Source: Notospermus geniculatus
Lineage: Eukaryota > Nemertea > Pilidiophora > Heteronemertea > Lineidae
Length of the DNA: 64,000 nt
Assembly (NCBI GenBank): GCA_002633025.1
Contig: NMRB01001766.1
Span: 65,234-129,233, forward strand
Reading direction: 5' to 3'
Both the position numbers and the translations under genes were made by a program. Below, in pieces: positions 29,461-40,835 of this stretch (position 1 is the first letter of the stretch; every line of letters begins with the position of its first letter). A model generated the notes under the pieces. That model saw only the letters and a program-made list of their open reading frames with translations. It was not told the DNA's origin and searched no databases.

Positions 29461-29744
29461 GTTTGAGCAGAAAAAGATGCGACACTGATGTTAATACTCT
29501 GTTCTTTCTTCCTCCTCTGATTTTTGCCCTTCCACTTCTACAATTTTCTTCGACAAATGTCGCAAATACAAGTTGGAATAATAAAAGCATCATCCTCTTC
29601 CACATCAGTATTGAAAGCCTTGAAAATCAATTTGGGGGTCTTACCTGGCTTCGCACAACGGTCCAGGCGCAGACCACACAGTCTGCAAAGATGCGATAAT
29701 GCATCTTTATGTTCCACACGATCTTGGTGGGAAAAATTATCCAT
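29460..29744 (-). pseudogene. CxxC zinc-module ORF start, copy II
   Basis: Frame from MDNFSHQDRVEHKDALSHLC through RLCGLRLDRCAKPGKTPKL, FNTDVEEDDAF, CICDICRRKL. An in-frame TAG follows RRKL in copies II and III, after which KWKGKNQRRKKEQ and EEPCGICDTTTTDE continue. Probably the N-terminus of the transposase-like ORF above. A 15-base deletion relative to copy III removes part of the linker. Confidence 0.55.
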
Positions 29745-29825
29745 AAGCTAATATATAGCGCCTATCTTGGAGGAAGTGTTTGGCAACCTATGCAACCTGA
29801 AAAAAATTTAAAGTAAGATAAGACA

Positions 29826-30093
29826 CACATTCAAAATGTAATGTAGTCCCTTCATTGTCATGATGGTCCTTCACAGAGGCCATCCTCCCGATGACAGCCC
29901 CATCAGCCACAACGCCAGCGCTGGATATGTCGGTACTTGTCCCTAGGATGATAATTGCTGGCTGCATGGTCTCTATAACAGCAAGGGCACAATGTCTCAT
30001 CACTGTCCCAGTCCTCCTCCTCAGAAGTCCACCCTCGATGCTGCTTATAGAATATTGGACTCTTTGGAAAGAATTCTTCATCATCAGATTCAG
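29826..30093 (-). pseudogene. Acidic N-terminal fragment, copy II (truncated)
   Basis: Carries EEFFPKSPIFYKQHRGWTSE and TLCPCCYRDHA, as at 45472-45729, but is cut at the single N at 30094, beyond which a different ORF starts. Confidence 0.5.
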
Positions 30094-30095
30094 NA

Positions 30096-30896
30096 CTTCC
30101 TCGTGTAAACAAATAGCGAATACGACACCATCATCTTTGCTGTCTCCATCGTCATCGTCATCACTGTCTTTTCCTCCGGGAAGTTCAATATTGTCAAGAT
30201 TGATGTCGCTGAGGAACTTCCCCTTGAACTGGCCTATCTTCCCACCGTCAATGGCAAGAAGGATCTTTCGCCATTTCAACAGTTCATTCCTGCAATCTGT
30301 AGGATTCCTTATGAATATCTACCGTATGGCCAAGGTGGTTGCTGAGCCACTCAAGTTCTCCTGACTTCAGCCCCAATATCTGAAACCCACTGTAGCTGTG
30401 TATTGACGTAGCCTTGTTGTTGATATCAAGTCTGGCCTCTTGCAGTGTGCATTTTTCGCGGCATCATTCATAAAACATTCCATTCGACAAGGTGAGTGTT
30501 TTTTCCTGGAACTGTAAAGAAGTATTCACTATCCACGGCACAGGCAGCCCTCTTTTCTCTCAATAGTTCCATGGCTGTAACCTACTCTTGTTTAAGTAGA
30601 AGTGACACCTTCTGGTTCTATTTTCCAGGGCAATTCTACCATATCAAGGCCTTTCACTAGCTTCTGTTCTATAGTGCAGACAGCGACATCTTTTTGTTAT
30701 CTTCGTTTCCCAGCTTGTTCCATGATGGTTTGTCAACAAAGCACTTCAGGTTCATTTTTGCAACTTCCCCTCCTCTTCTTTTGTTGAATAGCGTCACGGT
30801 AGTGAAAACAACCTCTGACAATTTGCTCCATCCATCTTGGGAAGGAGAATTAAGATGTCCTGAGATGCTGCGAGTGACACATCCAGAAATTGTCAC
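30096..30896 (-). pseudogene. Tyrosine-recombinase-like ORF, C-terminal half
   Basis: Three blocks in the expected order: TLFNKRRGGEVAKMNL (30750-30795), STTRLRQYTATVGFQ (about 30375-30425), and HLGHTVDIHKESYR (30300-30345), then ILLAIDGGKIGQFKGK and an acidic tail. Arg in the first two and the H...Y of the last match the catalytic layout of tyrosine recombinases (R, R, GHxxxxHxxxY). The fold underlies Crypton/DIRS/Ngaro integration and phage integrases. One in-frame stop after SYRLQE and at least two frameshifts kill it. The N-terminal half of the same kind of ORF lies separately at 63075-63572. Confidence 0.7.
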
Positions 30897-30949
30897 AATT
30901 CGATCAGATCACCTGTAATGGGCAGCCGATGTATCTATACAGCATGTAA

Positions 30950-31186
30950 AGGGCGGTTTACACTAGTTTGCACCAAGTTGCAAGTTGCAGCAACTTGCAA
31001 CTTGTTGCAAACTTCCTGGGACGGTTTACACATAGAAAAATCGATGCAACATCCAGCGTGATCGAGTTGCAACAAGTTGCATGCCCGTTTACACATGCAA
31101 CTTTTATGAAACTTTTTGGTCTCATCAGGTTTATGCAACAAGTTGCATGAAGTTGCATATGAAAAGTTGCATGTGTAAACGGGCCT
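30950..31186. mobile_element. Tourist-like MITE, TAA target duplication
   Basis: 237 bp, ends agggcggtttacac ... gtgtaaacgggcct, flanked by TAA (30947-30949, 31187-31189). Internally dominated by agttgcaacttg and acgggc repeats, giving more foldback. A 3-bp TWA duplication is typical of PIF/Harbinger elements. Confidence 0.8.
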
Positions 31187-31189
31187 TAA

Positions 31190-31590
31190 GCAATTATAAA
31201 CTGGAACATTCATCTGCCAGTGGGATTCTTTGATTTTCCAGCTGATGTATATCCCAGATGCCAGACAATTATGATCTTTTTAGAGACTCAACACACACAT
31301 TCTGAGACTGACACTTGAAGTAAATAGGGCGAGTGAAATATTTTTCCCTCAACCAGTCAACCCAAATTATGTTGAATATCTTCAGTACAGCAGAAACCCC
31401 TGTGTTAATGGGGTGGGAGACATTCCGTTTTATGAAATCACAGTTATACATACCTCATGTTTTTCTGCCACATCAGTAGGAATCATGCCAGCCTTTGGCA
31501 GCGCTTTAGCACTTGCATTCTCTGTCTCTGAAAAAGTTATGAGATGATATCATTTTAGCCGCATATGAAATATTTTATCAACAAGAATAA
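31190..31590. other. No recognised gene
   Basis: Nothing nameable; short frames on the minus strand lack family motifs. Confidence 0.4.
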
Positions 31591-31596
31591 AACATA

Positions 31597-31890
31597 TTGT
31601 ACACAGAAACTGGGGCCTCGCGTCGCAGAAGCACGCTTCACTGGATGGTACACCCCATGATGTGGGATGTACCACACGGTTCCATCATTAAGTTCCATCT
31701 CTTCCTTATGCACCTTCTCCGCATATACACTCTTCAACATGTCATCCATCGCCCTTGCATAGGCGTCACGGAACTTTGGGTCCTTCATCAGCCTGGCCTT
31801 AAGTTGAGCAAGTCTCTTGACTGCTATGGTTCTGTTGTTCGGCATCCTGGAGTCATCCTTCCCATGGCAGTGACATCTCCAATTGTCCAT
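31597..31890 (-). pseudogene. BEL/Pao polymerase fragment, start of RT
   Basis: Open frame with MPNNRTIAVKRLAQLKARL, KFRDAYARAMDDMLKSVYAE and [14 protein letters not shown]: the start of a BEL/Pao RT, just before its first catalytic blocks. It is cut where [10 protein letters not shown] should follow; that section is found at 52803-53017. Confidence 0.8.
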
Positions 31891-32616
31891 CTTCTCTCAC
31901 GGATGATTTCTCCTTGGCAACGAAGTTTTTCCGCTTGGAATGGTTTCCTTCGTCTGTATATTAGTCCTAGTTGAACGTACTTTTTAAAACGTTTATAAAG
32001 TTAGGGGATAGCATAACACGGTATTTGATTTTTTGTGAGTCCTCACCTCAGTCCTCCTGAAATAATGTCAGGTGGGAAGACCAAAAATTCAATCAATGCA
32101 CAGAAATATCATTTTACCTGCATTCGTAACTGGTCTTCTCTTAAGAGATAAAATCTCTTCTCCTAAACTAAACTTGCAGTCTTTCCTCGTGCCTCGTGGG
32201 GGTCTGCTTCCTTTCGTTCACACATCTTGCAGCTGGGAGTGGTGTCCTGCTATTGAATTAGGGAATGGAATACTCACATTTGAAAACACTTTAGTGTCGT
32301 GGTTCACACCTATTGTTATGACACCTTGCCTGGTGTCAAGTAGAAAACAACTACTACTCCCAAGTCAATAAAACAAACAATTTAATGATACACAAATGAT
32401 TATAAATGTTACAAAACCTCAGATAACTGTGTAAGCCTCCATCATCCAGCTACACAACATAAACCAAATACTGGTACCACAGCGTGGAGGGTAAACTCGT
32501 GAATGCGACATCCATGCCTGGACTCTGTTTCCATGGACTTTTTCTGCGCAATACAGTCACTGTCCTGATCACTGACTCAGTCCTTCTCATACTTAAACCA
32601 CCACACAATTATAGTT
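31891..32616. other. No recognised gene
   Basis: A possible splice-like region upstream of the RT fragment; no domain, and no structure found. Confidence 0.4.
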
Positions 32617-32681
32617 TCATTTCATTCTAGTTCGCGGGGATTCGCCCGCCTAAGTCGCCACAGTGTGACCTGGGCTTAATG
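32617..32681. mobile_element. MITE end fragment
   Basis: Right half of the inverted-repeat element found whole at 11512-11695 and 49826-50010, from catttcattctagttcgcg to the outer gtgacctgggctt end. The other half is missing. Confidence 0.75.
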
Positions 32682-32689
32682 TCTGATTG

Positions 32690-33740
32690 GCAATGAGCAA
32701 TGGTCCTCGAAGGGCCTCCCACATCAGGAGCGAGGTGAAAACTGGGGCACAGTGGTTTCATTGTCGTCATCTTCCGAATCCAAAATCTTGCCGCATTGAT
32801 GATCGTCTTTAACATTTATTGCCCAGCATTTATTGCATGTATTCCAAACATGTATACATGGTCATGATGGTAGACGACGACTGGGAAAAAGAAGACGACT
32901 GGGAAAAAGAAGTCTCTGACACATGAGTCACTGTGGATGGACCATTCTTCATCAGATTCCAGGAAAGCCTGCCAGTGGCGGGTAAGGTAACGGGGGAGGA
33001 CGACCTCCCGGGCAACCCTCACCCATAGTTGGGGAGTTGACGAATCATGCATGGCCGGACGGCAGCCTTTTTGTGACGGGCTTTGGCCCTTCATTATCGC
33101 CGTCCTCATCGTCAGAGCTAGGGGCCCGCTTCTTCTTCCTCTTTAAGCACTTTGGAAGAGCCTTTGCCACTGTGTCTGCTGCACCGCCACCTAGGACGCT
33201 CAAGGCCAACACGGAGATGTCTGTTTTACCCTGGAAGTGGCGTGCCAAGGGGTTGGCACAACCTCTGCTGGGAGGGAGGGGGGGAGTCCATGGTGATATC
33301 ACCATGTGGTCTTCGCCACTTGCTGTGGGTGTGACAGCAGACTCCTCTTTGTTACACTAATTTGGCTCCTGAGCTTATAACTCTCCATTGTCTCTCTGGC
33401 AGAAGCCAGAAATTCATAGAAATTACTTGATTTTCTGTGACATACATGTACCCTACAAACATAGTCAGGCACTCCACTGGCACTGCCGTCATCATGTGGT
33501 AAAGATATAATTATAAGATAATGTCCTCTTGAGACTTTCCTTTGCCATGTTTATCATACCCATGGATTCTTTTCTGTATGCTTTATTGTCCACTTTGGAA
33601 CAGAAACGGCACATACCCTGTACCGTACCCCCACCAACATACGTTTTTTTCGGCGTTTCTGTCATTTTCTTTCATTGACGCATCGCGCTATGCAACCCAC
33701 GTGCTTTATTTACTGATAATATTAACGATTTTGTGACATC
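32690..33740. other. Unrecognised, with weak coding signs
   Basis: A minus-strand frame (33045-33305) ends in a basic/acidic stretch KCLKRKKKRAPSSDDEDGD, nuclear-signal-like, but no domain is visible. A short tandem (gacgactgggaaaaagaa) lies at 32874-32910. I cannot tell a real exon from chance. Confidence 0.35.
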
Positions 33741-33744
33741 ACTT

Positions 33745-34041
33745 CTAGGCCTCCATTGCCGTCTCCAACAACGCCGGGTCGTCACTGTCATACTCCGGCT
33801 CAAATTGAGAGGGCATAATGTTCAGTCTTTGGCCGCCCATGTTTGGGCATTGCTTACCAGCTGTCCTCTTTCCAAAGGATGACCCCTGGTGCCAGTAGCT
33901 CACAAAACTCGACTTCGTCGCTATTTCATAACACCTTATCAGCTCATTAATTTCTTTGATGGGTTCGTCGGCACTGCTGACACGAACAATGCCACTCAAA
34001 TCATTTTGGGACTCGGCAAAATAACTCAACCAAGCCGCCAT
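33745..34041 (-). pseudogene. Possible transposase N-terminal exon
   Basis: A 98-residue frame with an ATG in a good context. INELIRCYEIATKSSFVSYW followed by FG resembles the short N-terminal alpha/beta module (Y-E--T-S-F----K-FG) that starts MULE-like transposon proteins; the remainder is acidic. It follows the transposase fragment at 34075-34580 on the same strand. Confidence 0.35.
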
Positions 34042-34074
34042 CGCATTTTATCGGTCACATGATACGCATCACTG

Positions 34075-34580
34075 TCAGCAGGCCATGTGCTTTTCTAAAA
34101 ATAGTACATGCCGCCATGACACCTCCTCGAAACACTCTTGATCTAGCCAGGCCCCAAATATTGCAAACCCAATTTTCAAGTTTGGATACTCCATTCGGAA
34201 CGTGCAGATAATAGCATTGGTTTCTTCATCGTGCAAACTGTAACTTCCGTATTTGGCGCAGTGGCCAATGGAATCACATCTTTGGACCACTTCATCGAGG
34301 TTCGACATAACAGTGATCACCTCATCCTACCATACATTGTGAACAGCTTGATTCAGGAACTTCCTTTGGTGTGCACAGAAAGTTTGTGGTTTAAAGCACT
34401 GCACACCCCAAATCTCCAACATAGAGTGGCAACTTGTCTTCGTCCAACCCCTTGCAACACCTCTAAGTAACGCTTGATAAGTAACCTCTAAAAGATGATG
34501 GACCATACTATTCACCACCTTCTTGAATTTTGCCAGCCAAGAAAATGCTTGTTCCCCTGCCATTCTTTTCTTCATCAAGT
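34075..34580 (-). pseudogene. Transposase fragment (RCDSPGHxAKYGTY family)
   Basis: Contains SMLEIWGVQCFKPQTFCAHQ, FLNQAVHNVW, then VVQRCDSIGHCAKYGSYSLH. These are the consecutive GVPCISxxTFxxHQ and GDGRCDSPGHSAKYGTY blocks of a transposase family common in aquatic animals, in which the Asp is probably catalytic; here GD has decayed. A stop (TAG) and loss of the following segment show it is dead. Confidence 0.55.
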
Positions 34581-34745
34581 ACCGAGTCTGGATTCATCTT
34601 GTGGTTGGACATATGTAACCTGCCGATTACTTTATTAATTTTTCTTCCACATTTGATTAAATGGGGCAAGGAGGGGAAGATCAACTTCTGCGGCGTTTAT
34701 GAATTTAAATCATGAAATGCCAAATCATCATCATTCATACACTTC

Positions 34746-34895
34746 TTAAGCGGCGAATCCACTGATGCGATTTTGGCTTCAGGCGGGGTTGCGAGCCTCT
34801 TATATGGCAATCGGAAGTCCTTATAAGGTGATTGTAAGGGATCACAACCCCGTCACAAGCCAAAATCGTGTCTGTCAGTGGATTCGCCGATTTAA
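34746..34895. mobile_element. 150-bp MITE
   Basis: Inverted ends ggcgaatccactgatgcgat ... tgtcagtggattcgcc, continuing inward over ttttggctt/aagccaaaa and ggggttg/caacccc. ttaag occurs near both borders. Confidence 0.75.
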
Positions 34896-35169
34896 GGAGG
34901 CAACAGTAGGCCTAAAGAAACTACAAATGTAGGAAATGATTACAATTCCAAGGTCCTGCCTGTGCATCAGCTCCAGTTCTGATGTAGCCTGCCTTCTCCT
35001 TCCAAGTGGCTTTCCGTAGAGGCCATCCTTAGTTTTGATTGGCTGTTAGTCATCTATCCCTGATTGGTCAATACATGTATTTCATTGAAACGATGACATT
35101 CATTCGCCAAGCAAAGTAAAATCCGATTCGCTGCACCCGCCTGCCAATTTCTACTAGTTTGTTGTGTTT

Positions 35170-35330
35170 TGTTCCCATGGAATGTCATGTTTGGTGAGCC
35201 AGTCCTGCATGGTTTTCTTCAGAGACCCTGACATGCCTGAGGTTGGGAGTTTTTCAACCAGAACAGAGTGATAGCTGGCGTTGTCCATCACAATCACTGA
35301 GTGGGAGGTAGCTTGGGCAGAAGGGTTTCC
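35170..35330 (-). pseudogene. IS630/Tc1-type DDE transposase fragment
   Basis: Reading the minus strand: SHSVIVMDNASYHSVLVEKL, then SGMSGSLKKTMQDWLTKH and DIPW. VxDNAxYH is the strand with the second catalytic Asp in DDE transposases of the IS630/Tc1 superfamily, followed by the usual helix. Frameshifts lie just upstream. Too decayed to appear as a long ORF. Confidence 0.6.
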
Positions 35331-35680
35331 TTAAACCTTAAGAAAGGGCCTGAAGTAGTCAACAGTGGAAGAAGTAAAGGGGGCAGCGGCCTCCAACCTA
35401 TCCTATAACACAGTCCATTATATACAGGGTCACAGCCGTTCTAGCCTCAACAATCCAGTAGCGCTGACGTACACTTTAAGACCTCGCCATTCATATCGCC
35501 GTGATAGTCATCAAGAGATTACTTTGTCCTGTAAACCAAGCTAGCCCTATCCAAAAATCCATCTTTGCTGCCGACAGGAAGCACAATCAATCTTTCACCT
35601 TTTCCAGTGGGATCCTTAAGTCCTGTCGATTTCCCCGCCAGGAAGGCTTGTTTCTTTGTCTTAAACGTAGAATCCAGCCA

Positions 35681-35923
35681 TCAAATTTGCCTGCGCGGCG
35701 GAACTACCTCAGACGCCCATAGACTAAAAATGAAAAGTCTAGGCCTAACAAATCGTGCCACTACTCTCGCGACACACAGATGACGGACGACGGATGGATC
35801 TACTTCATCCAAATCATATTCTACCGCAGGTAAACAACTGAAATGGAACCAAACATTGCAACCATCACAACATACTGTGTCATCTTTACACTCCTTTCCA
35901 CAGATGCCACACGGCCAATCCAA
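35681..35923 (-). pseudogene. PHD-finger fragment
   Basis: WPCGICGKECKDDTVCCDGC then NVWFHFSCLP shows the Cys4-His-Cys part of a PHD zinc finger; the last Cys pair is blurred (RHLC). PHD fingers of this VWFHxxC type occur in transposon proteins as well as chromatin readers. The following sequence lacks a domain. Probably a transposon remnant. Confidence 0.6.
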
Positions 35924-36279
35924 AGCAGGTTTGGTCCTTCTCTTCCTTTTTCACAAAGTTGTTCGTGACGTCGAGGCAGGCTCCAGACCCACCGTGCCAG
36001 ACCCAGGCGGCCCAGTTATCAAAAAACTGTGTCCCTCCCTCTCCAACTTCACTGCATATTTCTCCATTCTGCCAGCAGTGTTTACGGATGAACACGCAAT
36101 TGTCATGAGTTTGTTCTTCTGGGACATTCACCCACACACATGTGAGCACATGGGTAAAATCCCATGTTATTTCTCTTGGATAATTTGGGCATCTTTCCTT
36201 TGCCAACAGAATCTCTGCAAGTTGTGCATCCATTCAATATCGTCAACAGATTTGTACCCTGTTGGACATTCTGAAAACA

Positions 36280-36480
36280 GATTTTGATATTCATTTTGTA
36301 TGTTAACATATTCACTTTGATCACAGAGTATTTGGTGACTTCCAAGTTTTCAGTTTTCATTCTCTTGTTAAGGTGCTCTGTGTTGACGAGTGCTGCATTA
36401 TCGTTCCATAGCTTGCAGACCATTTTATTTTGTGAGTCGTCCTCGAGCACAAGGTCTCGTCGTCGCCATGTGTTCATTGG
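36280..36480 (-). pseudogene. RPA-like OB-fold fragment
   Basis: MNTWRRRDLVLEDDSQNKMV then CKLWNDNAALVN matches the RRxLxLxDxSxxxxxxxLWxxxA core of the replication protein A OB-fold, which binds single-stranded DNA. Such domains are carried by Helitrons and other elements. The ATG is internal to the domain and both sides decay. Confidence 0.5.
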
Positions 36481-36964
36481 TGGATGTATGGGCAGTTGTG
36501 ATTGCTACGAATCCTGTTGTCCAGTTTTTCTCCCAAAAGTTTGCGTAATCGTCAACGTCGATGATGGCCTTTTTGTAATTGAATCAGCGATTAGTGGGCA
36601 AGATCTTGTGTGAAGGCGAGGGATTCCTTCACAGATTGAGGGGGTTCTGGTGAACTAATACACTAACGTAACTGATTAATCTCTTTATTTCCACTCTGAC
36701 AGCACAAGACCTGCGTCTTGCCAAATCGGGGTTTACAGCAATCTGCGCATGCGCGACGCGCACAGTACAATCACATATCCTGCGGGGTGTCCCCCAGCAG
36801 GCGCACGGGGCCCAGCGGAAAACTCGACCGCCACACCTTGCTTTCGTCTCTCTTGTGGAACTGTCTGACACCAACTTCCCCTCAACTTGGGGCGTCCGGC
36901 TTAGAAACGTCGCCTCTCTTCGTAGCTCGCTTTGCACGCCTCTGTTCTTTTGTATCAAGGAAGT

Positions 36965-37075
36965 CAGGCCTCCGTTTGAGGGGCGCTAAAATGTGCATGC
37001 GCCTCGCAAACAATAGACTTTCTATTGTTTGTGAGGCGCATGCACATTTTAACTCCCCTCAAATGGAAAGGCCTG
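36965..37075. repeat. 111-bp hairpin
   Basis: Arms 36965-37017 and 37021-37075 pair over about 53 positions with few mismatches around a 3-base loop (ctt); the inner arm is gcgcctcgcaaacaataga. Any frame through it is an artefact. Confidence 0.9.
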
Positions 37076-37299
37076 GCAGGTGGACCTTAAATGGGGGAAG
37101 GGGGGTTTCGATTGATGAAGTCATGAGCTTCCATATCGTGATGATGATGTATTTATTTGTAAGTTTCAACTACAAAATCTGGCCTCGTGACTCACAACAA
37201 ATGGCTGCCTTGCTGTCTTTCTTAACTACATGTACCTCCAGTTCTGGTCCCGTTGTTCTCTTAAAGTGCGTGATTTTCAAATTAAGCTAGAGGGAATAT

Positions 37300-38767
37300 A
37301 AAGTTAGTACCATTACCAACTATTGCAGGCACGGGGTCCCGCTAGAGCGCAGCGTGATAAATGATCACGTGCAGCGTTACGCCAATCACAATGCCGCACG
37401 ACGTCATCATGTCGGCGCCCACGAGAGCAACGCGACATCGAAATGACGCCGCGGGCATGGCGGGGACATGGATATCAGGGCTGTGGTATCCCATTTTCAA
37501 CACCCCTGTGTTAACCGTAAAACTTTTTCATAACTCAATTTAAAGTGAAGAATCTTGTAGCCTATGATGCTACCTTGTATCCTGAGGGCAGGCAAACTGC
37601 ACCGCTGTCTCGCGTTTCCAGCTGGCGGGGAGCCAAAGTTGTCGATTTTGGCAAAATGTACATGTGAGAGAGGCAAATGCATTAGAAACTCTNGCAGTAC
37701 CACCTGGCTTTAATCATGGAACCGCGAACTACATGTAGTGTAGATGTAACATGTAACAAAACAGAAATTGTAAAAAAGTGTAAACATAAAATACAACATC
37801 ATGATCTGGCAAATTACCAACAATCCACACCTGCGAGCGCAAATGTAAACATTGTAGTATTTGTTGTTCGTCCCGTCCCCCCATGTTGACCATTACTGAC
37901 ATGACTGAACTGCCCATCTCACATTTTCCTCTTCACACCCCTTCTCCCTCTACCCTTTATGTCCTTCCCCCTTTCCCCACTCGTTTCCCGACCTTCTCTT
38001 ACTGCACACCGCTGCCCCTGACGTATGTCCCCACTGGCCACACCCAAGACATCTGCGTTCCTCCCAGAAACATTCTGCGGAATATTCTTTGATCCATTTA
38101 TGTATGGGATGAGGTGTACGCGTTCTTTTATAGTGTGGAGTCCCATGAAATGCAGGAGGATCGAGAATTACTGAATTTCCTCAGAACGTCACCGCTCAAA
38201 ACACTTGCAGCGGTATGATCACCTCCTTCAGCTCTGGAGGGCCATCCGTCTGATCCACTTTGGTCACTTTCTCGCTGTTCTTGCTTGGCCTGTGGTGTTC
38301 TGTGGAGGATGATTGTAAAAGCTATATCAACGTACTGTAAACAACCAACGTCTGGTACAACGCTTTATTTGAGGTAAGGTGACAGAAACAGCAACGAAGT
38401 GATTGACGGAACGCGTTCAAGAACGTTGGTGGTCGTTTAAACTCACAATCAACCCACATGAGACCAAGTTTATCCACAATAAACATGCCAAATCAGTAGT
38501 AAAAGACAGACAGCCGCAAGGCCATCCCGTCTTGACGAAAATATTAACACATAGTGTGGCGCTGCAGTCAGACCAATCACCATACGCAGGGTGACCCAAA
38601 ACAAAGCCCACGGAACTGGCGGGAAATTCAAATTCGGCGACAACAGCGTTCCAGTCCATCCTTGTCTGCGGAAGCCTCGTTTATCGCATCAACAAAAATA
38701 AAGAGACGACACCCCAACAAATTCGCGAGGCACTTGTTCACAGTACTGGAGTAGTTCGGACAGACTT
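37300..38767. other. No recognised gene; small CpG-rich patch
   Basis: 37370-37470 is CpG-rich (acgacgtcatcatgtcggcg), which could be a promoter or decayed LTR, but no transcript start can be tied to it. 37900-38060 is pyrimidine-rich. No domain seen. Confidence 0.35.
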
Positions 38768-39283
38768 TTACAAACAGTTGCCTTGCAGTAACCAAGGTGC
38801 AGTAAGCAAGGTTATCATGGTCAATGCTGTCAAAAAAAACCTGTTGCTGTTTATGCCGAACAGAACATCTAAAAAAAAGCACTGATCTCTCCTTGATCGA
38901 ACGCCAATTTTCGTAAGCTTCTCTCTACAGTTGGAGTTGAAATGCCTAAAACAGCGCAAACCAATTACACTTGGTAAGGCTGACTTGAGGGCATTGCATA
39001 AAGCAGCTTCCCCATCGGTAATGTATCCCATGGCTTCCTCCTTCAGCTTTGGACACTTCCTAGTAACTGAGTACACCACCCTGTCAAAAGTTTCTTGATT
39101 TTTGGATGAATGAATAGCTGTGGGGCTTAAGAATACTGGGGGTACTTCACTCCGGACATGAGTTAGAAGCAAGCTCCTATGTGTAAATGGAGTGACCTCA
39201 AACTTGCCAAACTCAAATGTTGGGTCCACACTGTGGGGAGGGGATAGCCTAACTCTGTACCTTTTTTGAGCAGAACCTCTCAA
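38768..39283 (-). pseudogene. MULE-type transposase fragment
   Basis: A 171-residue frame with VDPTFEFGKFEVTPFTHRSL, VPPVFLSPTAIHSSKNQETF, MGYITDGEAALCNALKSALP and IGLRCFRHFNSNCREKL. This is the MULE transposase core: D of VDPTF, D of TDGE, and the LRCxxHFxxN helix. The third acidic residue and the C-terminus are lost after a shift near 38900. Upstream continuation toward 39437 is weak. Confidence 0.7.
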
Positions 39284-39660
39284 GATCTGCGCTCATTTGC
39301 TTTGTGCTCAATACCCATATGTCCTTGATCATCCCAGTGGTCGTGCACAATCGGCTCATCTTTGGCATTGGTATATATCGACAAATCGTCATCATTATCA
39401 TCACCACCACACTCTTCTCACCATCTCGAAGATCCACCTCAGTACTCCGACCAAGACCTCCTGTCCCTCCCTCAGAAACTCATTGCAAACCCCCTCTTCC
39501 CTTCTCCTTCTCGGCGTATTTATTTACGTATGGGTACAAACTCGTCACGTCGACGTACCTGAGGCTTTCCGCTTCAGTGGCTTTGTAATAAAGCCGTGAG
39601 GCATTTGTCCTCCCACCATAGAAAGTACCCCTGGGCTCCAAGGGTTCAACGATATCCATC

Positions 39661-40393
39661 CTACCATTGAAATCGGCCGTCTCCTTGTTCTGACGTGACT
39701 CTGGCCGTAGTCACACTCACATCTTTAAGTCCCTGGCCTTCCAGATAAGCTTGCTTTTCAATCCACTGCTTGTACAGTTCAATGTCAATGAATTTAAAGC
39801 CATTCACAGGGTTAGAATTACCCCCTCCGTTTGAAACACCGCGATGACCCATGCCAAAAGCAGTTTTCTTTGAAACTGATGACCTTTTCCCAGATCTGAC
39901 CCGACCTTTAGTGTCCTCGATGTGATTTTCAACGAGTTCGTCCAAGTGTTGCAGAGTGCGAGTGGCCAGTCTGGCATTTTCAAAGTTTACATGTACATTG
40001 GCTCCGTGAGCCTTCAAACAGTCCTTCAGCTTTTTCACGTGAATTTCAACAAGATTATCATTAGGAATGTTTTTATCTTTCCCTCCCTTTGTATTAAACA
40101 CATACGTTCCATTTGTATTCCAATGCCTCAGGGTGAGAGAGTATGGCCTTCTTATATGCTAGCAAGCGGAACATCCACACCTGAGTATGGCCCCCTACAT
40201 GGTACAATAGAAGTTCAAACTTGGCATTTCGAAAAATTCTGTTGGCGTCGCCATAGTTAAATGCATCAGCCGTATCATGCAGTAACAATATGCACTTCAT
40301 AAGAGATGCAGTCAATATATTCATAGTGTCACCTTCAGAAACAGATGGAGATTTGACCTGGGCATCAAGTCCTCTTGGTGATCCTTCAAACAA
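39661..40393 (-). pseudogene. DUF6589-type ORF
   Basis: Two overlapping frames (40393-40094, 40101-39661) make one domain: DTADAFNYGDANRIFRNAKF, ELLLYHVGGHTQVWMFRLLA, then NTKGGKDKNIPNDNLVEIHV, KKLKDCL and ATRTLQHLDELVENH. It is broken once near 40098. The first part is duplicated at 12641-12790. DUF6589 is a recurrent domain of unknown activity in transposon-like proteins. Confidence 0.7.
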
Positions 40394-40619
40394 TGATTCT
40401 GGTATCGTTTACGTTGTTTGTAGACTGGCAGGGCAATGCTGGCAATGATATTGTGACGGTCGTCAAATCAATGGAGAAAATCGAACGTCTGGTATTCGCT
40501 TTATTTTCACAGAGCAGTAGTATGTCATGTCAATCTCGGGGTGGTTTGAATGGGTTCCAACGAGGGGGTTCCATAAAATGGTGGGAAAAGGTCAAGGTCA
40601 CGTGACAGGTCACGTGATG

Positions 40620-40835
40620 CTATTGTTCTAAGAACAATGGCTATTGTTCTTAGAACAATAGGCCGAAGGAATTCTATTGTTCTTAGAACAATAGGCCAAT
40701 GGAATTCTATTGTTCTTAGAACAATAGGCCAAAGGAATTCTATTGTTCTTAGAACAATAGGCCAAAGGAATTCTATTGTTCTTAGAACAATAGGCCAAAG
40801 GAATTCTTTTGTTCTTAGAAACAAAGGGAATCACG
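40620..40835. repeat. 33-bp palindromic tandem array, copy 2
   Basis: Same array as 13000-13210, with a few substitutions and a slightly different left border (acaggtcacgtgatgctatt). Both borders contain tcacgtga. Confidence 0.9.

Larger units (their letters stand above)
26448..30093. repeat. Large duplicated block, copy II
   Basis: Collinear with 42422-45668 (copy III). Holds, in minus-strand order, an acidic N-terminus, a CxxC module, a transposase-like ORF, a helical stretch, a PIN-like ORF and DUF6729. Copy II has a private 429-bp insertion (28133-28561). Both copies share the same extra base in the PIN-like ORF. The homology ends at a single N (30094). Confidence 0.85.

Noticed and set aside
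36640-36955. Possible solo LTR on the minus strand (aataaa near 36680, CpG-rich body)
   Set aside because: No TG...CA borders, target duplication, primer site or second copy could be found.
36718-37290. 190-aa plus-strand ORF
   Set aside because: It runs through the hairpin at 36965-37075, has no recognisable domain, and its translation changes character at the hairpin.
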